From DAIQON01 sp036787835 (GTDB lineage Bacteria; Patescibacteriota; Saccharimonadia; Saccharimonadales; UBA4665): DNA of 34,254 nucleotides. A program made the translations under genes and the position numbers. Of the stretch, positions 1 through 5,605 are shown piece after piece. The notes beneath the pieces were generated by a model, which was given only the letters and a program-made list of their open reading frames with translations, was not told the DNA's origin and did not search any database. Location: the NCBI GenBank assembly GCA_036787835.1, contig DAIQON010000012.1, positions 1 to 34,254 on the forward strand, read 5' to 3'. Each line of letters opens with the position of its first letter. Within the stretch, counting starts at the first letter, position 1.

Positions 1-102
1 GTATATCTCATACTTTAATGATACACCCCTGTTTACCTACTGTCAAGGGATAATTGCCTTACATAATGTCACAATAGTTTAGAGATACTCTGCTTGCAGA
101 TA

Positions 103-131
103 TTGAATATATTGACAGAAAATTGTATAAT
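103..131 (+). promoter_or_regulatory. Promoter of the first two-gene unit
   Basis: A -35 box TTGAAT (103-108), a 17-base spacer and a perfect -10 box TATAAT (126-131) lie just before the ATG at 139. The predicted transcription start falls at about 138-139, so the mRNA would be leaderless. This decides the start at 139 over an upstream in-frame ATG at 94, which would lie upstream of the promoter. Confidence 0.65.
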
Positions 132-138
132 ATATGAT

Positions 139-744
139 ATGAAAAGTTTTGCAGCTGAAGTTTTAAGGGAGACCAGAGAATCTGGCTTTAACCCCGTTTA
201 TGGATTAAGGCGAGCTCTTGAGGCTAGACTAAAATCGGCAGAAGCAAAGCGGTATGGTACACCCAAAGAGCGCCAAAGTGCTTACTCTGATATGAGAGAC
301 TCATTTGCTAAGTTTTTTGAAGCCAATACCGATAGAGCTGGACAGACTCCTAAGGATCCTTCCGGATCTCAAATTTCATTTGATTGGCGTGGGCGAGGCC
401 ACGGTATAATAGACAGAATAGGCCAAAATTACACGGCTCACCTTATTGGTAATCCTTATGATTTTGGCGACAATGTATGGGGGGAACGTTTTAGACGTAA
501 GCATAGTTTGATTAAGCTTAACGATGAAGGAGCGACTACTACCGAATGGATAGCTACTAGTACTCAGCCACCTATTGACAGGGCAATCCCATTTGTTTAT
601 GAGTCTAAAGCAAAAACTGTACCACTCGCTGCCAAAGAGGCAGTAGACTTGGCAATAATAATTCATACCGAATATATAGTTCCTAATTTTGACAGCTTAC
701 CTATGGATAAAGACCCTAGGTATCTAGCTTGGCGTAATCAATAA
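139..744 (+). CDS. Hypothetical protein, first gene of a two-gene unit
   Basis: I do not recognise this 201-residue protein. It is soluble-looking, with a basic, charged N-terminal third (many Arg/Lys/Glu, probably helical), a Pro/Asp-rich middle, and a C-terminal half rich in Trp and aromatic residues. No signal peptide or membrane segment is visible. The start at 139 is chosen because a strong promoter ends at 131, implying a leaderless transcript. The next gene starts 6 bases after the stop on the same strand, so the two are very likely co-transcribed. Its position at the outer edge of the tRNA-Asn cassette region suggests accessory, strain-variable content. Confidence 0.7.
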   Translation: MKSFAAEVLRETRESGFNPVYGLRRALEARLKSAEAKRYGTPKERQSAYSDMRDSFAKFFEANTDRAGQTPKDPSGSQISFDWRGRGHGIIDRIGQNYTAHLIGNPYDFGDNVWGERFRRKHSLIKLNDEGATTTEWIATSTQPPIDRAIPFVYESKAKTVPLAAKEAVDLAIIIHTEYIVPNFDSLPMDKDPRYLAWRNQ

Positions 745-750
745 AATAGC

Positions 751-1422
751 ATGACTGTAGATAGGATTAACGTAAGTGTTGCTCACTTAACTCCTGCAAT
801 TGACTTTGAGCAGACTGATGCCGTTCATTCTGTTGGAGTGTCACATCTACGCGAATACTTAGATATTGTATATGCTGAAACATACCCCAAAGATGAACGA
901 GATAAACGCTTGGTAGATAGAGTCATCGGCGCACTTGCCACTTATTCCACTAATGATGAGTTGCCGGAATTATTTATAAGAGACCCTCTGGCATATATAC
1001 CACATTTGCTGAAGTATTTAACACCTGTTGTCGACACGACAAAAGTACTTGGAAAAAGAACTGACGAAAAAATAACGGAAATCGAGCGAGGACAAGCACC
1101 GACAGATAATGATGCGACAATAATGATAGGACTATTTGATGCAACTAGTTTTGTTGTAGCCAGCGAACTAGCGTTATCTCACCCAAGGCATCAGCAAGCT
1201 GAACTAATGGAGCGCTCTCAGAAGGTTATTCCTCTAGACCACAAATTTATTGGCGATCCAAGAACCGTAGACGTAGTAAGTTTTGAATTACTAACTCAAC
1301 TGCCTATTATTAAAGCTGAATATAGAAAGAAAATGCTACAGATTAGGGCAGCAGGTCAACAGATTATTGAGTTAACAGAATCTAATGTGGCCACGCTACG
1401 TGCTATTATCGAAAAATCCTAG
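751..1422 (+). CDS. Hypothetical protein, second gene of a two-gene unit
   Basis: This is a 223-residue soluble protein of unknown family, with no signal peptide or membrane segment. It is rich in acidic and helix-forming residues; the C-terminus (about 185-223) looks like a long helix and could mediate oligomerisation. It follows the upstream gene by 6 bases without a Shine-Dalgarno sequence, so translation is probably coupled. The stop codon lies inside a short palindrome, TCCTAG-A-CTAGGA (1417-1429). From there to the first repeat at 1556 is a non-coding, T-rich stretch of about 130 bases in which I see no gene. Confidence 0.7.
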   Translation: MTVDRINVSVAHLTPAIDFEQTDAVHSVGVSHLREYLDIVYAETYPKDERDKRLVDRVIGALATYSTNDELPELFIRDPLAYIPHLLKYLTPVVDTTKVLGKRTDEKITEIERGQAPTDNDATIMIGLFDATSFVVASELALSHPRHQQAELMERSQKVIPLDHKFIGDPRTVDVVSFELLTQLPIIKAEYRKKMLQIRAAGQQIIELTESNVATLRAIIEKS

Positions 1423-1555
1423 ACTAGGAATTTGCGGTGCGTTTTTGTTGCGTTTAGTTTTTTGTAATAAAATTCAAAACTTTGTAAAAATGATCAAAAT
1501 AACGGATATGCAGATATATATAATTGATGGGATAAAAATCGACTTGAGTTCTATC

Positions 1556-1587
1556 TGGCTCCTTCTAGTGGACGTACTTCGCAACTT
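1556..1587 (-). repeat. Cassette boundary repeat A (downstream type)
   Basis: This tRNA-3'-end-like repeat begins TGGCTCCTTCTAGTGGACG on the plus strand and ends CTTCGCAACTT. It lies 13 bases after the stop codon of the XRE gene. It is nearly identical to repeat C over its whole length. Confidence 0.85.
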
Positions 1588-1600
1588 AGATTCTACTTTC

Positions 1601-1975
1601 CTAGAAGACTCCTTCGATATGGAGCGGTTCAACAATAGCTTGTCGATCACTTTCTGATAATCCCATCACAGCTTCTCCTATAAGGATTGCACGCGCAGAA
1701 GTAACCAGCTCTTCATCGATAGTTGCAGAATTTACTAACTCGCTCAAGCTGAACTCGTAAACTTCCGCGAGCTCCAATAGCGTAAAAGGGCTTACTTTTG
1801 GTATTGCCCCCGATTCTATTTGGGATAAGTGACCGCTCTTCAAACCCATCTGTCTTTGTGATTTATCTAGGGCCGCACGACGTGCCTTTAAAAACTCGCC
1901 AAAACTAACTTTAGGTGATTCTGGTTCTTCGTGGTCATGCTCTGGCGGAATACCGCTTCTAGTCTCGCTTGTCAT
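1601..1975 (-). CDS. XRE-family HTH transcriptional regulator
   Basis: This 124-residue protein probably binds DNA as a repressor. Residues about 25-82 form a typical five-helix Cro/C1-type domain (GEFLKARR, then a recognition region around SGHLSQIESGAIPK, then LLELAEVYEFSLSELV). A charged 24-residue N-terminal arm and an acidic C-terminal tail flank it. The start at 1975 is chosen because the shared promoter places the transcription start 1-2 bases upstream; the longer reading frame would begin inside the palindrome. It is the first gene after repeat B, on the palindrome-containing promoter found before three other cassette genes. It is therefore a candidate for the factor that binds that palindrome and for autoregulation, which is inference from proximity. 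Confidence 0.85.
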   Translation of the reverse strand: MTSETRSGIPPEHDHEEPESPKVSFGEFLKARRAALDKSQRQMGLKSGHLSQIESGAIPKVSPFTLLELAEVYEFSLSELVNSATIDEELVTSARAILIGEAVMGLSESDRQAIVEPLHIEGVF

Positions 1976-1983
1976 AAAAATAA

Positions 1984-2012
1984 GTAATACCATATAATGT
2001 GGTATTTGTATA
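1984..2012 (-). promoter_or_regulatory. Shared cassette promoter/operator P1
   Basis: On the minus strand: -35 TATACA (2012-2007), 17-base spacer, extended -10 TGG-TATTAC (-10 at 1989-1984). The spacer and -10 are covered by a 21-base imperfect palindrome (1986-2006) with arms ATACCAT/GTGGTAT. The ATG at 1975 is 8 bases after the -10, so the mRNA has almost no leader. Confidence 0.65.
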
Positions 2013-2013
2013 C

Positions 2014-2045
2014 TTGGCTCCCTCTAGTGGAGGAGTTTCGCAACT
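2014..2045 (-). repeat. Cassette boundary repeat B (upstream type)
   Basis: This repeat begins TTGGCTCCCTCTAGTGGAGG on the plus strand and ends GTTTCGCAACT. It abuts promoter P1, the same arrangement as repeat D with P2 and as the tRNA 3' end with P4. The GGAGGAGTT variant separates it from the downstream type (GGACGTACTT). Confidence 0.85.
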
Positions 2046-2206
2046 ATTATTGCGTAAAAGGGTCCGATATAATCAGCATATTTAGTTCGTTAGAATGACA
2101 AGAAAAATCAATATACTATTGGAATAATATAGTTCGATTATGTAGGTGTGAACTAATGCTACAATCTTTTATTCCAGTAATTAGTAAATAGCTATAATCC
2201 TCTATA

Positions 2207-2701
2207 TTACTTAGGCCAATTTTTAGGCCAAGTTTGGATTTTAATCGCTGTGCAATTACTAGTGCAGGCATAGCTATTGTATGTAGAATTTCTAGGAACT
2301 AAATTTAATTGTTTTGTTACTGAATTAATTGAACCATATATGTTAACGGTCGTATTCTTGGTCGGAGCTATATAGCAGTAGTTAGCTACGATGTCATCGC
2401 CACTAATACTAGGGCAATTGTTGGTATTTTCTGTATAACCTAATTTAGTCAGATCACCGGAGATCAATGTATGAATGGTGGCAATTGAACCGCTAGCAAG
2501 GTAGCCGTAAATGAGCGGGGTGGTTGCCCAGGTTCCCGCTAGGTTGCCTCCTGGTTGATAACCAACGTATTGGAATCCATTTAATGCTAGGTGTCCGGCG
2601 TTATTAGAGGAGATATTATGTTCTCGGTAAATATAAAACCCTGTTATGATGATTGCCCATACGAGCATTGTTAGGGCAACAATTTTTAGAATATTCACCA
2701 T
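2207..2701 (-). CDS. Membrane-anchored extracytoplasmic protein, unknown
   Basis: This 164-residue protein has one N-terminal hydrophobic helix (about residues 4-26) and then a polar domain rich in Asn, Thr, Tyr and Gly. The four cysteines (NNC, NYC, YAC, SNC) could form two disulfides outside the cell. The pattern resembles a pilin-like or surface-anchored protein, but there is no clear type III prepilin cleavage site, so I do not assign it as a pilin. It lies between repeats C and B but lacks the palindrome promoter. Instead a TATAAT at 2714-2709 precedes a weak TTGAG 4 bases before the ATG. About 160 bases of non-coding AT-rich DNA separate its stop from repeat B. Confidence 0.7.
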   Translation of the reverse strand: MVNILKIVALTMLVWAIIITGFYIYREHNISSNNAGHLALNGFQYVGYQPGGNLAGTWATTPLIYGYLASGSIATIHTLISGDLTKLGYTENTNNCPSISGDDIVANYCYIAPTKNTTVNIYGSINSVTKQLNLVPRNSTYNSYACTSNCTAIKIQTWPKNWPK

Positions 2702-2708
2702 CTCAATT

Positions 2709-2714
2709 ATTATA
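2709..2714 (-). promoter_or_regulatory. -10 element for the membrane-anchored cassette gene
   Basis: A perfect TATAAT on the minus strand lies 7 bases before the ATG at 2701. No good -35 is visible at the expected distance, where the position falls inside repeat C. It differs from the palindrome promoters of the neighbouring cassettes. Confidence 0.45.
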
Positions 2715-2731
2715 CAGTTATTTCAAACAAC

Positions 2732-2763
2732 TGGTTCCCTCTAGTGGACGTACTTCGCAACTT
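2732..2763 (-). repeat. Cassette boundary repeat C (downstream type)
   Basis: Same downstream type as repeat A (TGGTTCCCTCTAGTGGACG ... CTTCGCAACTT on the plus strand). It ends 13 bases from the stop codon of the acetyltransferase gene, the same distance as repeat A from the XRE stop. Confidence 0.85.
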
Positions 2764-2776
2764 TTCAACAGCACAG

Positions 2777-3325
2777 CTAGCTGATGAATCGATAGGTATC
2801 TTCTGATTTGATTACTAATCCATCGACTTCTAATTTTTGCCAAAGTCTAAGCGCATCGTCAGTTATCACACTACTAGCAGATAACGGCAAGTTAAAAAAC
2901 CTTCTACTCGCAGCATTCATAACTAACAACCGTCTTCTACCAAGCCCTTGTCTTGCGAATTTGTCATGGGTCCTTGTAATGTCGACAAATGGCGTTGTTT
3001 GCATTTCGTCATTAGGGGGCGCCCCAGTCCATAATGTTACAACTCCGTACCCCATTACTTCTCCGCTTTCCGACAAGTCAACAAGACGTAGTGACTTGAA
3101 GTCAGTTATACCCGGAGTACCTCTATCGTACAATTCTTCATAAAGTTCCAGGTAGGTTTTACCGGCATCTGGATAATCTACTACTTGAGGAATGCCGACG
3201 CGAGCAACTGATACAAAACGGGGGGCATCTCTATTAATCGTGTCTAACGCCTGCTGAGGTATGGGTTCAGCGCATGGCTTAAAGCAATCTGGACCTATCT
3301 CAAAAGAGTTGGCTGACATTGTCAT
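2777..3325 (-). CDS. GNAT-family N-acetyltransferase
   Basis: This is a predicted acetyl-CoA-dependent acetyltransferase of 182 residues with unknown substrate. The C-terminal half carries the GNAT core: a strand (PFVDITRTHDKF), the acetyl-CoA-binding loop RQGLGRR (R/Q-x-x-G-x-G/A pattern), a following helix, and a final strand-helix segment with DALRLWQKLEVDGLV. The N-terminal 60 residues are unlike the core. The start at 3325 (MTMSAN) matches the ATG position relative to promoter P2; an alternative start is 3319. The longer frame to 3394 would start inside repeat D and is unlikely. It is a single-gene cassette bounded by repeats D and C. Confidence 0.75.
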   Translation of the reverse strand: MTMSANSFEIGPDCFKPCAEPIPQQALDTINRDAPRFVSVARVGIPQVVDYPDAGKTYLELYEELYDRGTPGITDFKSLRLVDLSESGEVMGYGVVTLWTGAPPNDEMQTTPFVDITRTHDKFARQGLGRRRLLVMNAASRRFFNLPLSASSVITDDALRLWQKLEVDGLVIKSEDTYRFIS

Positions 3326-3332
3326 AAAACAA

Positions 3333-3361
3333 ATAATACCACATAATGTGGTATCTGTAAA
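3333..3361 (-). promoter_or_regulatory. Shared cassette promoter/operator P2
   Basis: Minus strand: -35 TTTACA (3361-3356), 17-base spacer, extended -10 TGG-TATTAT (-10 at 3338-3333), ATG at 3325. The spacer holds the palindrome TACCACATAATGTGGTA (plus strand). This is the best match to consensus of the four copies. Confidence 0.7.
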
Positions 3362-3365
3362 TGCT

Positions 3366-3397
3366 TGGCTCCCTCTAGTGGAGGAGTTGCGCAACTT
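3366..3397 (-). repeat. Cassette boundary repeat D (upstream type)
   Basis: TGGCTCCCTCTAGTGGAGG at the start and a perfect 12-base palindrome AGTTGCGCAACT at the end. Like repeat B, it abuts a palindrome promoter. Confidence 0.85.
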
Positions 3398-3400
3398 TGA

Positions 3401-3499
3401 CTATTTTGATACCGACTTAATTGCTTCAATGAGTGTTACTGTATCTATCTCTGCATAGCCAGATGACTCCAAGCATATATTGCCTGTTTCACTAAGGTG
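3401..3499 (-). pseudogene. 3' remnant of a lost cassette gene
   Basis: Between repeats E and D is a 110-base stretch with no complete gene. On the minus strand a 32-codon open frame runs from an in-frame stop (3502-3500) to a TAG at 3403-3401, reading ...GYAEIDTVTLIEAIKSVSK. It has no ATG, promoter or ribosome site. It looks like the C-terminal tail of a gene whose 5' part was lost, with the tail ending about 4 bases from repeat D, as cassette genes end near a repeat. The family is not recognisable. Confidence 0.45.
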
Positions 3500-3507
3500 C
3501 TAATGCC

Positions 3508-3542
3508 TGGCTCCCAGTAGTGGACGGAGCTGGACTCGATAA
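3508..3542 (-). repeat. Cassette boundary repeat E (divergent)
   Basis: It begins TGGCTCCCAGTAGTGGACG like the others but continues with CTGGACTCGATAAC. That is closer to the tRNA T-arm (CTGGATTCGAAC) than the other repeats are, so it links the repeat family to tRNA-Asn. It directly abuts the stop codon of the next gene. Confidence 0.7.
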
Positions 3543-3842
3543 CTATATGCGAGGAAGTTCTTGGATTTCAGCCAATTCCATCAGTATGTGTATTGCCCAC
3601 ATCGCGCCAGTAGTCATACTGCCAGCTTGCTGGTCAGTTTTGCCGGTACGCTCGGCGTCTGCAAATATTGCATCTTGTATGGCATTAAGGCCAGGGTAAT
3701 TGTGCATAAGGCTGGCAACTGTGGCTTGTAAATCAGGAGTGCGGCCAGTAGCCACCAACGAGTCAGACTTTGAAAAGAATGTTTCAGCAACATGCTTAAC
3801 ATGTTTTGGCTCGAGTGCTTGGAGCTCTTTCTTTAAACTCAT
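3543..3842 (-). CDS. Hypothetical 99-residue cassette protein
   Basis: A small soluble protein of unknown family, predicted mostly helical (about residues 1-35 charged; 60-99 hydrophobic-amphipathic, including TTGAMWAIHILMELAEIQEL). No catalytic motif is apparent. The start at 3842 is chosen from promoter P3, whose -10 ends 7 bases upstream; the longer frame to 3860 would begin inside the palindrome. Its TAG stop touches repeat E. Confidence 0.65.
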   Translation of the reverse strand: MSLKKELQALEPKHVKHVAETFFSKSDSLVATGRTPDLQATVASLMHNYPGLNAIQDAIFADAERTGKTDQQAGSMTTGAMWAIHILMELAEIQELPRI

Positions 3843-3848
3843 AAACAA

Positions 3849-3877
3849 ATAATACCACATAAAGCGGTATTTGTATA
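3849..3877 (-). promoter_or_regulatory. Shared cassette promoter/operator P3
   Basis: Minus strand: -35 TATACA (3877-3872), 17-base spacer, extended -10 TGG-TATTAT (-10 at 3854-3849). The palindrome copy (3851-3871) has one degenerate arm (GCGGTAT). Upstream flank 3873-3894 matches the flank of tRNA-Asn at 5590-5611 with one mismatch, ending in TGGCTC. Beyond that the repeat is truncated. Confidence 0.65.
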
Positions 3878-3894
3878 GTACTTATGCTTGGCTC

Positions 3895-4007
3895 GGCAGA
3901 CTGTTTTTTTCCAAACTTTTGAAGAGCTAGATAAGATCAAAGACAAAAAGTTAGATAGTCAAGAAGTTAGAAAGCTCTTGGAGGATGAGGGGCCTAACAA
4001 TGAGTAG
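3895..4007 (+). pseudogene. 3' tail of a truncated plus-strand gene
   Basis: An open frame without a start codon runs from the truncated repeat to TAG at 4005-4007. It encodes a charged, helical tail (FEELDKIKDKKLDSQEVRKL). Its stop overlaps the ATG of the next gene (ATGAGTAG), and a GGAGG (3980-3984) lies within it, the layout of a translationally coupled operon. The upstream part seems to have been cut off by whatever joined this piece to the truncated repeat at 3894. Confidence 0.5.
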
Positions 4008-4557
4008 GCGTAAGTCTCTAGATAACGATGTTGAGTTTATTCTAGCCATACTAGTTGGGGGGACGGCATATGCTCATAGAAAAGGGCTAGATAAGACTCT
4101 TCACTACACACTGATAGTTTCAATTGTCTTGGTTACTTCCCTGCTTCTTTATCTATTGCTTAGATATATCCTCAAGTTGATGATCAGAAAGCATCCTAGC
4201 ATCATAACTACAGAGGACATAGATAAAATGACAGGAATAGAGTTTGAACACTTTGTAGCAGATATTCTTAAGAAACAAGGATATACAAAAGTAAGACTTA
4301 CAGAAAAGTAAGACTATGGAGTAGATATTATTGCAGTTAAAGATGGCATAACTTGGGGAGTGCAAGTTAAGAGATATTCAGGCTTAGTTAAAGCTAGTGC
4401 AGTAAGACAAGTAGTTACAGGGCTCAAGATCTATAATTGTTGTAGAGCTATGGTAATAACTAACAGTTATTTTTCTAAAGTTGCTATTAGGCTAGCTGAT
4501 TCTAATAACTGTGTTTTACTAGATCGGGATAAGTTACTTAGCTTAACCTGTATGTAA
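4000..4557 (+). pseudogene. Mrr-type restriction endonuclease-like protein, interrupted by a stop codon
   Basis: The frame encodes two N-terminal membrane helices (about residues 10-50) followed by an Mrr_cat-like domain (PD-(D/E)XK fold). The domain shows GIEFEHFVADILKKQGY, then DYGVDII with the metal-binding Asp, then GVQVKRYS with the Q-x-K motif, then AMVITNSYFSKVAIRLA and LLDRDKL. A single in-frame TAA at 4309-4311 splits it right before the catalytic Asp; downstream reading continues in the same frame to 4557 with family-like sequence. The first half (4000-4311) would make a membrane protein without the active site. A sequencing error could also explain the stop. Starts at 3985 and 4000 are both possible; 4000 overlaps the upstream stop and fits coupling. 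Confidence 0.75.
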
Positions 4558-4565
4558 GGACGCTT

Positions 4566-5126
4566 TTAATACAAAGCTTTAGATAATCGATCGCCGTTTA
4601 AAGACTTAAAACCGTGGAGTTGAGTATGGTCAAATACTAACACATCATCCACACCTAAAGTTGTCATAAGCGGTCGAGAATCAGGAGATAAAGTAATAGG
4701 AGGGTTTTCTCCTGCGGGTAAAGTTGATTCATCCAGCAGTTGTCGAGTAAGGGCTTCATTAACCTGCGAGTAATCATGGACTTCAGCTCCCGTGAGAACT
4801 ACGCCCTTCACTAAACCACGTTTGGTGACATGCGCAGTAAAACCACAGACGCCTGTACCATCATAATGAAGAATTGATAATTGACTACTAAATACACCTT
4901 TACGAACTCTTTGGCGGTCAGGACCTTGGTTAAATCTATTTATAATCCCACGAGCTACTTTGAATCCTGCTTGTCTTATAACATATGCACCAAAACTAGG
5001 AGCTTGAGGATCTTCTCTGCTTTGAGCGATACTATCTATAGTATCCTCTAATGTTCCTTCTGGAACGTCCCTAAAATTTACTTCAATCAATCTTGGAGCA
5101 ATATCAATTGAGCGAGTTGCTGACAT
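4566..5126 (-). CDS. Hypothetical protein
   Basis: A 186-residue soluble protein of unknown family, with mixed alpha/beta character. There is no signal peptide and no recognisable catalytic motif. It is convergent with the interrupted Mrr-type gene, 8 bases between stops. It lacks the palindrome promoter and has its own strong promoter, giving a probable leaderless mRNA beginning at the ATG at 5126. It sits between two tRNA-related sequences (truncated repeat at 3889 and tRNA fragment at 5180), so it is probably part of the island. Confidence 0.7.
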   Translation of the reverse strand: MSATRSIDIAPRLIEVNFRDVPEGTLEDTIDSIAQSREDPQAPSFGAYVIRQAGFKVARGIINRFNQGPDRQRVRKGVFSSQLSILHYDGTGVCGFTAHVTKRGLVKGVVLTGAEVHDYSQVNEALTRQLLDESTLPAGENPPITLSPDSRPLMTTLGVDDVLVFDHTQLHGFKSLNGDRLSKALY

Positions 5127-5132
5127 GAATAT

Positions 5133-5161
5133 ATTATAGCATAAGCAAGAAGAAATAGCAA
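5133..5161 (-). promoter_or_regulatory. Promoter of the 186-residue hypothetical gene
   Basis: Minus strand: -35 TTGCTA (5161-5156), 17-base spacer, -10 TATAAT (5138-5133). The ATG at 5126 is 6 bases after the -10, so transcription would start at about the initiation codon itself. Confidence 0.7.
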
Positions 5162-5179
5162 TCCTAATTTAACTAAACG

Positions 5180-5211
5180 GCGGACTGGATTCGAACTGGT
5201 TTTAACAGAGG
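5180..5211 (-). repeat. Decayed tRNA-Asn fragment
   Basis: The plus-strand sequence GGACTGGATTCGAAC (5182-5196) is identical to the T-arm of tRNA-Asn at 5615-5629. A little further, TTAACAG matches its anticodon loop, with the intervening bases deleted. It cannot fold as a tRNA. It looks like a decayed duplicate of the tRNA left by an insertion at the tRNA end. Confidence 0.6.
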
Positions 5212-5296
5212 TGACATTTGCTTTCTGCCAAGTTTATTTCAATAGGTATAAAATTTCCAAACTTATTCTGATCTATAAATTTGCTTCCGTTCTATA

Positions 5297-5328
5297 TGGC
5301 TCCCGCTAGTGAATGTACTCCGCAACTT
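5297..5328 (-). repeat. Cassette boundary repeat F (downstream type)
   Basis: TGGCTCCCGCTAGTGAATG at the start, then GTACTCCGCAACTT. It overlaps the TAA stop of the cassette gene at 5328-5330 by one base, so the gene ends exactly at the repeat. Confidence 0.8.
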
Positions 5329-5558
5329 TACATCTGATTTTCGTGTCGATGAGCAATACGATCATATACTGCAGCTGAAACTCCAGCCAACACTAAGCCT
5401 AACCCAATAACCCCGCCTTCTGGTACAGACATAACATTCGGGTTATGTACCTGATTTCCAACAAATTCAGCAATTTGTGTAAGAACAAATGAACCACCAA
5501 AGATCGCAATATTTTCTAATGTTCGATGCGAGGAATTATCGTTTACTGCTTCACTCAT
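5328..5558 (-). CDS. Small membrane protein, unknown (cassette nearest tRNA-Asn)
   Basis: A 76-residue protein with two predicted hydrophobic segments (about 17-34 and 47-66), a polar N-terminus and a His/Arg-rich C-terminal tail. The ATG at 5558 lies 8 bases after the -10 of promoter P4, so the mRNA is nearly leaderless. The unit is the most compact cassette: tRNA 3' end, promoter, gene and repeat F within about 310 bases. It could be a small toxin, a holin-like protein or simply a membrane protein; the sequence does not decide. Confidence 0.65.
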   Translation of the reverse strand: MSEAVNDNSSHRTLENIAIFGGSFVLTQIAEFVGNQVHNPNVMSVPEGGVIGLGLVLAGVSAAVYDRIAHRHENQM

Positions 5559-5565
5559 AAAAAAA

Positions 5566-5594
5566 ACAATACCACATAAAGTGGTATTTGTATA
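5566..5594 (-). promoter_or_regulatory. Shared cassette promoter/operator P4
   Basis: Minus strand: -35 TATACA (5594-5589), 17-base spacer, extended -10 TGG-TATTGT (-10 at 5571-5566). The palindrome spans 5568-5588 (arms AATACCAC/GTGGTATT). It starts only 12 bases after the encoded CCA of tRNA-Asn, so it lies in the immediate 3' flank of the tRNA. Confidence 0.65.
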
Positions 5595-5605
5595 GTGCTT
5601 ATGCT

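Noticed and set aside
1385..1657. 90-codon plus-strand open frame over the end of the second unknown gene
   Set aside because: It overlaps the coding end of that gene, a T-rich non-coding stretch, repeat A and the 3' end of the XRE gene on the other strand; no promoter or ribosome site.
2207..2701. Type IV pilin for the membrane-anchored cassette protein
   Set aside because: It has the N-terminal hydrophobic helix and cysteines but no prepilin peptidase site with the Gly and following Phe/Glu pattern.
3326..3394. N-terminal extension of the acetyltransferase to 3394
   Set aside because: It would be translated from repeat D and the promoter/palindrome; the promoter start site and the equivalent ATG in three sister cassettes favour 3325.
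4000..4557. TAA as a recoded sense codon
   Set aside because: Recoding known in Patescibacteria concerns TGA in other lineages; TAA is used as a normal stop here (e.g. smpB-side genes and cyoE).
1556..5328. Repeats as integron attC sites or CRISPR repeats
   Set aside because: They lack the paired GTTRRRY/RYYYAAC core and long imperfect hairpin of attC, and spacing of 110 to 1,750 bases with genes between is not CRISPR. The match is to a tRNA 3' end instead.
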